A model generated the notes under the pieces. It ran no database searches. It had not been told where the DNA came from and worked only from the letters and a program-made list of their open reading frames with translations. From Candidatus Iainarchaeum sp. (GTDB lineage Archaea; Micrarchaeota; Micrarchaeia; Anstonellales; Bilamarchaeaceae), in the NCBI GenBank assembly GCA_028714535.1, contig JAQTME010000002.1, positions 34,891 through 98,890 on the forward strand: a stretch of DNA of 64,000 nucleotides. Direction: 5' to 3'. Every line of letters starts with the position of its first letter. Positions within the stretch are counted from its first letter, which is position 1. Positions 16,593-24,755 of the stretch are shown in pieces. A program made the position numbers and the translations under genes.

Positions 16593-18287
16593 TCATTCCC
16601 ACAGCTTCTTTATGAGGCTCTTGAGCTCCTCCCTCTTCTTCCTGAATTCCATCTCCTCTTCCTCGCTGAGCTTGAGCTCCTGGCGCAGCTCCTCGCGCCT
16701 GGCCTCCTTCTCGGCCGCGGGGCCTGCCTCGCCGCCGGTGCGTATCTCCAGCAGCTTGGCCTCCCTGGACAGCAGGGTTATCCTCTTGTTGAGGTTGTCG
16801 GACATGGCGTCCATGTCCTCCAGCGACTGCATTATCTCGTCGAGCATCTTCTTCTTCTCGCCTATGTCCTGCGCGGTCCTCAGCGCCTCCTGGGCCTCGC
16901 TGCCCTTGAGCGCGGCCTGGAGCTTCTTCGCATCCTCCGCCAGCGCGCCCTCCTTCTGCGCCGCCTCGGCTTTCAGCTTGCCTATGTCCGCCTCGAGGCC
17001 GTCCAGCTGCTTCTGGTATGCCTCGATGGACGGCACGACCCTTTCCTTTATCTTCTGGAACGTGAGGTATGTGGCCTTCTCGTCCTCCAGCGAGCCGGAG
17101 AGCGAGTCCATGTCGCGCCGCATCTGGTATGCCTTATCGTCTATCCGCTTGGACAGCTCTGTGAACTGCTTCGCGGTCACCTGCTTGCCGCCGGCCGCCT
17201 CCAAAAGCGTCTCCAGCGCCTGCACCTTCTCGGCCAGCCCGTCCTCCAGGTTCTGCATCCGCTCGAGCTCGGCCATGACCTTCTCCTGTGCGGGGAACCT
17301 GGCCAGTATGCCCCTGGCGACGTCCACGGTGTCCCCGAACCTTTCCGTGAGCTCCTTGTTCTCCTTCACCATGGCGCCGATTTCCTTCGCCTTCTTCATG
17401 AGGGCGTCTGCCTCTGCCGACAGGGAGGCCATCTCCTCGCGCAGGCTGCCCACCTTCTCGTCGTGGCCCATGATGGATTCGGCGACGCCCTTCAGTATCT
17501 CGGAGCTCTCGTGCAGGCTTATCATGTCCTGCCGCATCTTCGCATTCCTGGAGCGCAAATCCGCGAATTCCTTCTTTATGGATTCGAACTTCTTCTTTAT
17601 TTCCGTGACAGTCGGCAGCGCGACATCCTCGGGCGCCTGCCTGGCGGATTTCCTCTTGAGCTCCTGGAGCTCGTCCTGCATGGCCGAAAGCTCGGCGTTC
17701 ATCCGCTCTGCCTTGTCCATCCAGCCCTTGCTCTCGGCAGTGCCCTTCCCGATGCCCAGGCCGCCCAGCTCTGCCCTTATGCCGGCGATGCCGTCCCTGG
17801 CCTCTTCAAGCTGCGAGACAAGCGCCTGCAATGCCGCCTGCTGCTTCGCAGCCGTGTTCTCCGTGACAGCCTTCGCGGCAGGGAACCTGGCGACCTCCTT
17901 CTCCAGCTTCTCTATCTTCGGGTATGCCTTCGCGTAGAATTCGGCGAACGACTTGCGCAGGTCCGCGAAGCCGGCCGTCTGCTCGGTGGCCCTCTGGCGC
18001 ACCTGCTCCACTTCCTCGTTTATGCTCTTCTTCGCCTCGCGGAACGATTCGGCCTCGCTTGCGACCTCCTCTTCCGTGGGCCTGACCCACGCGAGCCAGA
18101 TGCGCGTGAGGCGGTACTCCATGCGGATTATGCCTTCTTCCTCGAGCACCCTGGCCCATTCCTCTATGGTCTCCCGCCCTATGTTCAGCGTGGAAGCGGC
18201 TTCTTCGAGCTCGATTTTCTGCCTGTCTTTCACCAGGCGCACAAGCGCATCAACACCTGTGGTTATCAGTAGCTCGTCGAACTCCAT
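16593..18287 (-). CDS. winged-helix N-terminus fused to long coiled coil, pilus operon
   Basis: 564 aa. Residues 1-75 resemble a winged helix (RQKIELEEAASTLNIGRETIEEWARVLEEEGIIRMEYRLTR). The rest is almost uninterrupted heptad-patterned helix (KIEKLEKEVARFPAAKAV..., LKEKGALAEDAKKLQAALK-like runs), with no membrane segment or cysteine cluster. First gene of the pilus operon; a TATA-like CTTTATTAAG lies about 27 bases before ATG 18287. The winged helix resembles the repeats in the divergent neighbour, so both may bind the same partner. It could tether the motor to DNA or act in protein-protein contacts only. Confidence 0.7.
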   Translation of the reverse strand: MEFDELLITTGVDALVRLVKDRQKIELEEAASTLNIGRETIEEWARVLEEEGIIRMEYRLTRIWLAWVRPTEEEVASEAESFREAKKSINEEVEQVRQRATEQTAGFADLRKSFAEFYAKAYPKIEKLEKEVARFPAAKAVTENTAAKQQAALQALVSQLEEARDGIAGIRAELGGLGIGKGTAESKGWMDKAERMNAELSAMQDELQELKRKSARQAPEDVALPTVTEIKKKFESIKKEFADLRSRNAKMRQDMISLHESSEILKGVAESIMGHDEKVGSLREEMASLSAEADALMKKAKEIGAMVKENKELTERFGDTVDVARGILARFPAQEKVMAELERMQNLEDGLAEKVQALETLLEAAGGKQVTAKQFTELSKRIDDKAYQMRRDMDSLSGSLEDEKATYLTFQKIKERVVPSIEAYQKQLDGLEADIGKLKAEAAQKEGALAEDAKKLQAALKGSEAQEALRTAQDIGEKKKMLDEIMQSLEDMDAMSDNLNKRITLLSREAKLLEIRTGGEAGPAAEKEARREELRQELKLSEEEEMEFRKKREELKSLIKKLWE

Positions 18288-18308
18288 ACGCTAATATAAA
18301 TATGGCAT

Positions 18309-18319
18309 CTTAATAAAGA
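18309..18319 (-). promoter_or_regulatory. TATA box of the pilus operon
   Basis: On the minus strand the sequence reads CTTTATTAAG with its centre about 26-27 bases before ATG 18287, predicting a leaderless first gene. The intergenic region with the divergent winged-helix-repeat gene is only about 80 bases, so regulation of both is likely linked. Confidence 0.5.
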
Positions 18320-18374
18320 TTTTGATGATTATTATCTGAAAGCGGAGAGGCTTATTTGCCAGAATGTGGTGCAG

Positions 18375-19862
18375 ATGGAAACAGGCTCAGACTATCGCAT
18401 AATGAAGCTCGAAAAAGGGCCGCTGCAGCGCTTCAAGAACCAGAACCTGATCCTGAAGAAATACGGGGAGACCGGCCTGCAGATATACAAGGCCATCACA
18501 GGCAAGCGCACCGCCGCAGAGCTCCGAAAGGACCTCGGCGTGGAGCCCGCCCTTTTCAGGGAGATACTCGACTTCATGCGCGATGCCGGCATGGTGGAGC
18601 TCCAGAGCGTGAAGGCGCACGAGCCTGAAAGGGGCGTGGAAACGCCCGAGGAGGAGCTGCCGCCGGAAGAGGAGAAGCCCGGCCGCACGCTCGAGGAGAT
18701 CCCCCCCGAGGAGGAGACGTCGGAAGAGGAGAAGCCGCCTCTCGAGGAGCTCCCAAGGCGGAAGAAGCCCGCGCGCGAGGAAGAGGAGGCAAAGCCCGAG
18801 GAAGCCCCGCCGGAAGAGAAGGCCGAGGTCCGGGCGATGGATTTCGAGGAGATACGTCCCATAGAATTCGGCGAGGAGGAGAAGCCGAAAAAGAAGAAGC
18901 CTGCGGAGGAAGAGGCGCCGCCAGAGGAAGAGGCGCCAGAAGAAAAGGAGGAGGCGCCGCAGGAGGAAGCCCCGCCTGAAGAAAAGGAGGAGCAGCCCGA
19001 AGAGGAGATACAGCCGCTCTCCCAGGAGGAGATGCCCGAGGCGAAGGAGGAGAAGATATCCTTCGAGGAGGAAAAGCCGCCCGAGGAAGAGGCGGCGGGC
19101 CTCAGCCCGGTGGAGAAGATAATATCTGACAAGTACGGCGACATCGGGCTCAGGGTGTACACGCTCATAGACGGCCAGCGGACGGCAGAGGAGATAATGA
19201 AGGACACCGGCCTCACGGAAGCCAAGCTCGTGGAGATACTCGACTTCATGGACGAGCAGGGCATCATAAAACTCGATTATCCCAAGGGGCAGCCGCCCGC
19301 CGGGGCCGCGGCCGCGCCTGCGGAAGCCGCGAAAGAGGCCGGCTTCGTGCCCATGATAGAGGGCGAGCATGCGGAGGAGACGGGCCAGGTCCCGTCGCCG
19401 CTTGAAATCCCGGTGCGCGCCCCATCGGACCTGGTCAAGAGCGTCCAGATGAAGGCGAAGGTCATGCTCAAATTCGGGGACAGGGGCAGCAGGATACTCA
19501 GCCAGATAGACGGCAAGAACGACGTCATCGACCTGGCCATGAACCTGGGCCTGCCGCTATACACGGTCACTGACGTCCTGAAGTTCATGATGGAGGGCGG
19601 GATGATAATAATGAAGCCCGTCCCGCGCGCCGACGCGCGGAAGAAGTACGGCGACGACGGCTATGCGGTCTACAAGCGGTACGGCAAGGAGGGGCTCATG
19701 CTGTACGAGCTGATAGGCAAGGAGCTCACCATAAAGCAGATGGCGGACCAGATAACGACCGACAAGGCGAAGATCATAGACATGTTCATATTCATACACA
19801 AGGTGCTCGGCATCGAGCTGCCCATAGACAAGGACGTGCTGGCCAAGCAGCTGGGCGTCTAG
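18375..19862 (+). CDS. protein with four winged-helix-like repeats and an acidic Pro/Glu linker
   Basis: 495 aa from ATG 18375 (GTG at 18366 also possible). Four related units of about 50 residues begin KYGETGLQIYKAITGKRTAAE, KYGDIGLRVYTLIDGQRTAEE, KFGDRGSRILSQIDGKNDVID and KYGDDGYAVYKRYGKEGLMLY. Each ends in a turn and hydrophobic wing such as ILDFMRDAGMVEL. Units 1 and 2 are separated by about 170 residues dominated by Glu, Pro and Lys. The units look like degenerate winged helices. It is divergent to the pilus operon, whose first gene has a similar domain, so a structural or regulatory link is plausible. Its stop overlaps that of cgi121 (CTAG). Confidence 0.75.
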   Translation: METGSDYRIMKLEKGPLQRFKNQNLILKKYGETGLQIYKAITGKRTAAELRKDLGVEPALFREILDFMRDAGMVELQSVKAHEPERGVETPEEELPPEEEKPGRTLEEIPPEEETSEEEKPPLEELPRRKKPAREEEEAKPEEAPPEEKAEVRAMDFEEIRPIEFGEEEKPKKKKPAEEEAPPEEEAPEEKEEAPQEEAPPEEKEEQPEEEIQPLSQEEMPEAKEEKISFEEEKPPEEEAAGLSPVEKIISDKYGDIGLRVYTLIDGQRTAEEIMKDTGLTEAKLVEILDFMDEQGIIKLDYPKGQPPAGAAAAPAEAAKEAGFVPMIEGEHAEETGQVPSPLEIPVRAPSDLVKSVQMKAKVMLKFGDRGSRILSQIDGKNDVIDLAMNLGLPLYTVTDVLKFMMEGGMIIMKPVPRADARKKYGDDGYAVYKRYGKEGLMLYELIGKELTIKQMADQITTDKAKIIDMFIFIHKVLGIELPIDKDVLAKQLGV

Positions 19863-20272
19863 ATCCGCGACAGCGAGATGCGCTCCAGCGCCAGCGGCTC
19901 AGCATTTTTCTTCAGCTTCGCCTCCTTGGCGCCGAGCGCCTCAAGCTTCTTCACCAGCCCGCCGCGTTCGGAAAAAACGACAACCAAAACGTCCCCGCCC
20001 GCTTTCGGCGCCGCGCTCTCAAGGGCGCTCCTTATGTCCGTCTTCCCCGCGAGCCAGAGCAGGAATTCGAATTCCATCTTTTTAGCGACGTTCGTCTTTT
20101 CCGCGAAGGCGCGCCCCGCCAAATAGTGCGCGAGCTGCAGCTCCTCCAGCGATTCCACCATGCCCGCGCGTATGGCGACCGCGCCCTCCTCTTTCAGCAG
20201 CGCCCCGCCGCCAATCCTGAACACCCGCATGCCAATCTCGTCAAGCCAATATTTTAAAAGCCCTTCAGTCAT
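19859..20272 (-). CDS. cgi121: KEOPS complex subunit Cgi121
   Basis: 137 aa from ATG 20272; the 331-aa ORF-track start lies inside the opposite S8e gene and is rejected. The core FEFLLWLAGKTDIRSALESAAPK matches the Cgi121 signature (E-L-L-x-GxxxIxxAL), and the C-terminus KLEALGAKEAKLKK fits. Cgi121 delivers tRNA to the Kae1/Bud32/Pcc1 complex, which makes t6A37 on ANN-decoding tRNAs. It goes with the e-MtaB gene at the window end, which modifies t6A further. The stop codon overlaps that of the convergent gene. Confidence 0.75.
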   Translation of the reverse strand: MTEGLLKYWLDEIGMRVFRIGGGALLKEEGAVAIRAGMVESLEELQLAHYLAGRAFAEKTNVAKKMEFEFLLWLAGKTDIRSALESAAPKAGGDVLVVVFSERGGLVKKLEALGAKEAKLKKNAEPLALERISLSRI

Positions 20273-20320
20273 AAGTTTTCTACTAATTGCTCTCAATGAG
20301 TAATCTGCAGAGGTTGTATC

Positions 20321-20704
20321 ATGGACCAATATCACAAGCCTTATGGTAAGAAAGTCGGCTCGGGGACAGGCGGCAGGCGGCGCAAGTTCAGGGACAAGAA
20401 GCTCTCCCACATCGGCGGCACCTTCCCGGCCACCAAGGTCGCCGCGAAGGACCTGAAGGTCAGCGTGCGCGGCCGCGGCGGAAGGATGAGCATCAAGCTC
20501 AAGAAGGCGTCGATGATAAACGTCGTCAGCAAGGACGGCAAGATGAAGAAGGTCGCCATAAAGCGCGTGCTCGAGAGCCACAACCCGGAATACGTGCGCA
20601 TGAACATCGTCACCCGCGGCGCGGTGGTCGAGACCGAGCTGGGCAAGGCGCGCGTGACCAACCGCGTCGGCCAGGACGGCATAGTCAACGGCGTCCTCAT
20701 CTGA
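20321..20704 (+). CDS. rps8e: 30S ribosomal protein S8e
   Basis: 127 aa of the eS8 family: basic N-terminus MDQYHKPYGKKVGSGTGGRRRKFRDKK, then PATKV and the C-terminal NPEYVRMNIVTRGAVVET and VTNRVGQDGIVNGVLI. Archaeal S8e is typically about 125-130 aa. Single gene, divergent from cgi121. It is followed by T-rich sequence (TTTTATTCCCTTTCGTTCCCTTTT) that likely terminates it before the MFS gene. Confidence 0.95.
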   Translation: MDQYHKPYGKKVGSGTGGRRRKFRDKKLSHIGGTFPATKVAAKDLKVSVRGRGGRMSIKLKKASMINVVSKDGKMKKVAIKRVLESHNPEYVRMNIVTRGAVVETELGKARVTNRVGQDGIVNGVLI

Positions 20705-20707
20705 CCT

Positions 20708-20743
20708 GAAACACCCTTTTATTCCCTTTCGTTCCCTTTTACC
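20708..20743 (+). terminator. pyrimidine/T-rich terminator after S8e
   Basis: The stretch ACACCCTTTTATTCCCTTTCGTTCCCTTTTAC lies directly after the S8e stop with repeated T-runs and no hairpin, the usual archaeal termination pattern. Confidence 0.5.
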
Positions 20744-20746
20744 TTG

Positions 20747-21865
20747 ATGATACCCCCCGCCAGCAACTCCTTCCTCCGGCTGATGTCGGTCTATTCGCTC
20801 TACAATGCGGCAGGCCTGGTGCTGGGCGGCATTTTCGAGGCATATTTCTACCACCTCGGCCTGAGCCTGGCCGAAATCGTGTTCACGTCAGCAGGCCTTT
20901 TCGCCATCCCGCTCCTGTTCCTCCTTCTCATGAGGAGGTTCGAGGCGCGCCAGTCGATACTCATCGGGCTGGCCATGAACGCCCTTGGCGGCCTGCTCCT
21001 CGCGTTCTTCCCCAACCCGGCGACGCCGTTCATTGCCAGGACAGTCATGGGCGTTGCCATCTTCTTTTTCTGGATGCCGATGAACATCATGTTCTACGAG
21101 CACGCGCAGAAGAACAACGCGTTCCTGGGCTCGCTGTACTACTCGGTCTCGGCCGTGCTTTCCCTGATCCTGCCCGCGCTGGCCGGATGGATAGCATTCG
21201 CGTTCGGCTATCCGGCCATGTTCCTGGCCGGCGTCGCGATGTTTGCCGTGAACATGGTCATTGCAGAGGCGTTCGTGGAGCCGAAAACATATTCCTACGA
21301 CCCGCTGAAGAGCCTGCGCTCGATTTCCGGCCTGCGCACGCTGTTCTTCGTGGAGGGCTTCTCCTTCGTGTCCATCACCCAGATCACGCTCAGCGCCATG
21401 ATACTGCTTTACTTCACCGACCCGGTGGATTTCGGCGGGCTGCTGTCAGCAGTGACCGTGTTCGCAGTGATAGCCTCGTTCGTCACCGCGAGGCTGTCCG
21501 ACCACTTCGGCCAGCGGAGGACGTTCCTGGTCGCAGCCGCGTTCGGCTTCCTGCTCGCCGCCATATTCACGAGCTTCGCCAACGGCGTCGCGCTGTTCTT
21601 CCTGGGGTTCGGCGCCATCACCTTCTTCAGGACCATGCTGCTGCCCCTGCCGCTCGCCCTGGCTGTGGACAACAGCACGAGCATGGTCGAGACCATGGTG
21701 GGCAGGGAGATAATGCTCGATATCGGAAGGGTCGTAGCGGTCCTCATCGGCGTCGCGCTGATACTCCTTTTCGACATCCGCGCCATGCTAATCATGCAGA
21801 CGATCGCAGCGGCGCTATACATCCCGCTTTTCGAGCTCAAGAAAAGGAAGCTGGCGAGGTTTTAA
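20747..21865 (+). CDS. major facilitator superfamily transporter
   Basis: 372 aa from ATG 20747 (a TTG at 20744 is in frame). About 11-12 hydrophobic helices in two six-helix halves, separated by a hydrophilic loop (VEPKTYSYDPLKSLRS). The short conserved loop LLLMRRFEARQS between helices 2 and 3, and its counterpart VTARLSDHFGQRRTFL, are the MFS motif A region. Substrate unknown. It ends tail-to-tail with a membrane protein gene, with both stops overlapping at TTAA. Confidence 0.85.
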   Translation: MIPPASNSFLRLMSVYSLYNAAGLVLGGIFEAYFYHLGLSLAEIVFTSAGLFAIPLLFLLLMRRFEARQSILIGLAMNALGGLLLAFFPNPATPFIARTVMGVAIFFFWMPMNIMFYEHAQKNNAFLGSLYYSVSAVLSLILPALAGWIAFAFGYPAMFLAGVAMFAVNMVIAEAFVEPKTYSYDPLKSLRSISGLRTLFFVEGFSFVSITQITLSAMILLYFTDPVDFGGLLSAVTVFAVIASFVTARLSDHFGQRRTFLVAAAFGFLLAAIFTSFANGVALFFLGFGAITFFRTMLLPLPLALAVDNSTSMVETMVGREIMLDIGRVVAVLIGVALILLFDIRAMLIMQTIAAALYIPLFELKKRKLARF

Positions 21866-22491
21866 TCCAGGATGCGCATGGCGCGCCTCATTATCAGGAA
21901 CGCGTTGAACCAGCAGAGCGGCAGCCATAGCGGCGTGCCGAACATGGCGGCGGAATACTGCCAGGCGCCGGCCATTATGCAGGCGCTCTCCATCGCGGTC
22001 CCGAAGACGGCGGCCATGATTCCAGGGACGATGTCCTGCTTCCTGTGATATCCAACCAGGAACAGCGCTGCGGTTGCCGCGGCAAAGGCGAGCAGCAGGA
22101 AGAATTCGTTGTGGAACGACAGGCCCGCGCCCACTGTGCCAAGGAGCGCGACAACCGCTGACTTTTGCGACGCCTTCACAGGCACGCCGGCGGCGAACGC
22201 ATCTTCCAGGAGCACGACCGCCATGCCCCAGCCGATGGGCAGCCAGAGCGGCGCGAACAGCCAGTTCGCGTTCGCGTAGTGCCACGCGCCCATCATCACA
22301 GCGATGTTCTCGCAGGCGCCGCCTATGAGCGTCGCGAGGATGAAATGCTTCGCGCTTTTCCACCTGTCTATATATAGCAGGAGCGCGGCCGCGGCGGACA
22401 TCAGCGCCAGCAGCAGCAGTTCGTGCTGCCATAATGTGGCCATGAGGATTGTGCCTGCGATGAAAAATGCGATTGCCAGCGGCGGCTTCAT
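21862..22491 (-). CDS. seven-helix membrane protein with an internal duplication
   Basis: 209 aa. About seven hydrophobic segments; two copies of a similar unit are visible: GGACENIAVMMGAWHYANANWLFAPLWLPIGWGMA and GTAMESACIMAGAWQYSAAMFGTPLWLPLCWFNA. Both contain E-(S/N)-x-x-I-M-x-GAW-x-Y and (A/T)PLWLP. Each unit looks like an inverted-repeat half that could line a pocket with Glu and Trp/Tyr. I do not recognise the family. The ATG overlaps the metG stop (TGATG), so it is co-translated with methionyl-tRNA synthetase. Confidence 0.7.
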   Translation of the reverse strand: MKPPLAIAFFIAGTILMATLWQHELLLLALMSAAAALLLYIDRWKSAKHFILATLIGGACENIAVMMGAWHYANANWLFAPLWLPIGWGMAVVLLEDAFAAGVPVKASQKSAVVALLGTVGAGLSFHNEFFLLLAFAAATAALFLVGYHRKQDIVPGIMAAVFGTAMESACIMAGAWQYSAAMFGTPLWLPLCWFNAFLIMRRAMRILD

Positions 22492-24671
22492 CAGCTCACT
22501 TTGCCTTCCTTGACGTTCCTCATGCGGAGCTCCTCGCCCTGCGTCACGAGCGGCTTCCCTCCTGATACGACTGCGAAATCCTTCACTTCGATTTTTATCT
22601 TTTTGAATTCGTCGAACGTGACCATCTTCGCCGGTGAGTGCGTCGTGCCCTTCTGCGCGACCTTGTCGCCCACCCTGCTTTTCTCGCAGAAAATCACTTC
22701 AACGGCGCCGCTTTCGAGGCCTGCGCCCTTCGTCACTTTCTGCGGCACGTGCTCCCTCCCCTCTGCAGCGAGCAGCATGCCGCTGGACTCGACGCCGCGG
22801 AGCATCGCCGGCTTCAGGTTCTTCACTATGACGACCTTCTTCCCGACGAGGTCCTCCGGATAATAATGCCCGGCCAGGCCGGACACTATCTGCCTCTCGC
22901 CGTCCGAAAGCACGACCTTCTCGACGAACAGCTTTTCCGCGTCCGGGTGCTTCTCCACGCTTTTTATCTCCCCGACCTCGAGGTCCAGCATGCCGACGTC
23001 CAGCGCGGCCGCGGCCTCCTTCTTCCCCGCGAACTTCGCCTTGAGCGCCTCGATCTCCTTCTGCTCGATTTTCCTGAACAGCGGCGCAGGCTGGCCGATT
23101 TCGTGCCCTGATGCAAGCGGCCTGCCCAGGCCATCCCATTTAGCCTGCTCCAGGCCGAGCTGCTTCGCCATCGCGGCCGCGGTCGCCGGCAGGTACGGTT
23201 CCACGAGTATCGAGAGGTCCTTCACCTGGGATGCGAGCACGCCGATGACCGCGCCGGCGCGCGCCTTGTCCGTCTTCACGAGCTCCCAGGGCTTGTTGTC
23301 CTGGAAATACCTGTTCGCGTTCTTCGACAGCGACATCATGCGGTGGAGCGCGTCCTTGAGCTTCACGGCCTCCAGGTCCGCGGTTATCTCGCCGCGCAGC
23401 TTCTCCTGCCCCTGGAGGAACGCCCTGTCCGCGTCGTTCAGCGCGCCCCCGGGCACCCTGCCTTCGAAGTTGTTCTTGATGAATACGAGCGTCCTGTTCA
23501 CCAGGTTGCCCAGGTTCGCGAGCAGCTCGTTGTTGTTCTTGTCGGCGAAATCGGCCCAGAGGAAATTGGTGTCCGCCTGCTCAGGCCTGTTGGCCAGCAG
23601 GTAATACCTCCACACGTCCGCGGCTATGCCCGAATTCATGGCGTCGTCGCCGAACACGCCCACCTGGCGCGATTTGGAGAACTTGCCCCCTTCGTAGTTG
23701 AGGAATTCGGTCGTGCTCAGGTGGTGCACGAGCGTCCAGCCCTGCCTCGTGCCCATGAGCGTGGAAGGGAATATCACAGTATGGAACGGCACGTTGTCCT
23801 TGCCCATGAACTGGTAGAGGCGGACGTCCTTTGGTTTCATCCACCACTCCTGCCACGCATCCGTGAGGTTGGCCGTTATCGATATATACCCTATGGGCGC
23901 GTCGAACCAGACATAGAAGACCTTGTTCTCATAGCCTGCGAGCGGCACAGGCACGCCCCATTTCAAATCGCGGGTAATCGCCCTTTTCTTGAGCCCTTCG
24001 CGCAGCCACGATTCGGCGATGCGGATTGTGTTCTCAGACCACGCGCCGTTCCTGGATTCCGTGCGTATCCATCCGGTCAGTTCCTTCTCGATGCCCGGCA
24101 GGTTGATGAAAAGGTGCTTGGTCCTCCTCATGACCGGCTTCGTCTTCGTCACCTTGCTCACCGGGTCTATGAGCTCGCCCGGATGGAGCAGCTTGCCGCA
24201 CCGGTCGCACTGGTCAGAGCGCGCCCCTGTGGACTGGCAGTGCGGGCAGGTCCCCTCTATGTACCTGTCAGCCAGGAACATGCCTGCCTTCTCGTCGTAG
24301 AACTGCTCAACCTCGTCCTCGACCACGTAGCCGTTCTTGTGGAGCCGGCTGAATATGTCCTGGGTTATCTGCTTGTGCTTTTCAGTGGAAGTCCTGCCGA
24401 AGGCGTCGAACCTTATCCCGAACCACCGGTAGATGTCGCTGTGGATCCTGTAGTACTTGTCGCATATCTCCTTGGGCGTGACGCCCTCCTCCAGCGCCTT
24501 TATCTCGGTTGCAGTTCCATACTCATCCGTTCCGCAGACGTAGAGGCAGTCGTAGCCGCGCGAGCGGCAGTAGCGGGCGTAGACGTCCGCGGAGAGCACG
24601 CACCCTATTATGTTCCCCAGGTGCGGCACGTTGTTCACGTAAGGCAATGCGGAAGTTATCAGTATCTTCAT
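22491..24671 (-). CDS. metG: methionine-tRNA ligase with C-terminal EMAP-type tRNA-binding domain
   Basis: 726 aa class I synthetase. The HIGH-type motif is PHLGNIIGCVL near residue 17. The zinc knuckle CPHCQSTG...CDRCGK (about 140) is present, as is KFSKS (about 335). The catalytic domain is followed by the anticodon-binding helices and, from about 605, an OB-fold domain (LDLEVGEIKSVEKHPDAEKLFVEKV, QIVSGLAGHYYPEDLVGKKVVIVKNLKPAMLRGVESSGMLL). That second domain is often a separate subunit in archaea but is fused here. GGTGATTAAGC precedes ATG. Confidence 0.95.
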   Translation of the reverse strand: MKILITSALPYVNNVPHLGNIIGCVLSADVYARYCRSRGYDCLYVCGTDEYGTATEIKALEEGVTPKEICDKYYRIHSDIYRWFGIRFDAFGRTSTEKHKQITQDIFSRLHKNGYVVEDEVEQFYDEKAGMFLADRYIEGTCPHCQSTGARSDQCDRCGKLLHPGELIDPVSKVTKTKPVMRRTKHLFINLPGIEKELTGWIRTESRNGAWSENTIRIAESWLREGLKKRAITRDLKWGVPVPLAGYENKVFYVWFDAPIGYISITANLTDAWQEWWMKPKDVRLYQFMGKDNVPFHTVIFPSTLMGTRQGWTLVHHLSTTEFLNYEGGKFSKSRQVGVFGDDAMNSGIAADVWRYYLLANRPEQADTNFLWADFADKNNNELLANLGNLVNRTLVFIKNNFEGRVPGGALNDADRAFLQGQEKLRGEITADLEAVKLKDALHRMMSLSKNANRYFQDNKPWELVKTDKARAGAVIGVLASQVKDLSILVEPYLPATAAAMAKQLGLEQAKWDGLGRPLASGHEIGQPAPLFRKIEQKEIEALKAKFAGKKEAAAALDVGMLDLEVGEIKSVEKHPDAEKLFVEKVVLSDGERQIVSGLAGHYYPEDLVGKKVVIVKNLKPAMLRGVESSGMLLAAEGREHVPQKVTKGAGLESGAVEVIFCEKSRVGDKVAQKGTTHSPAKMVTFDEFKKIKIEVKDFAVVSGGKPLVTQGEELRMRNVKEGKVS

Positions 24672-24724
24672 GCTTAATCACCGGAAACGCGGCAAAAACA
24701 CAGTGAAAGTTAGATATGGCACAT

Positions 24725-24734
24725 GATATTTAAA
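24725..24734 (+). promoter_or_regulatory. TATA box of lipoprotein gene
   Basis: GATATTTAAA is centred about 26 bases before ATG 24756, which makes the transcript leaderless and argues against the ORF-track start at 24723, which lies inside this element. Confidence 0.6.
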
Positions 24735-24755
24735 CCGTCCGCGCCCATCCTGTCC

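Noticed and set aside
23343-24677. 444-aa plus-strand ORF opposite metG
   Set aside because: Shadow of the MetRS gene, which has clear class I motifs.
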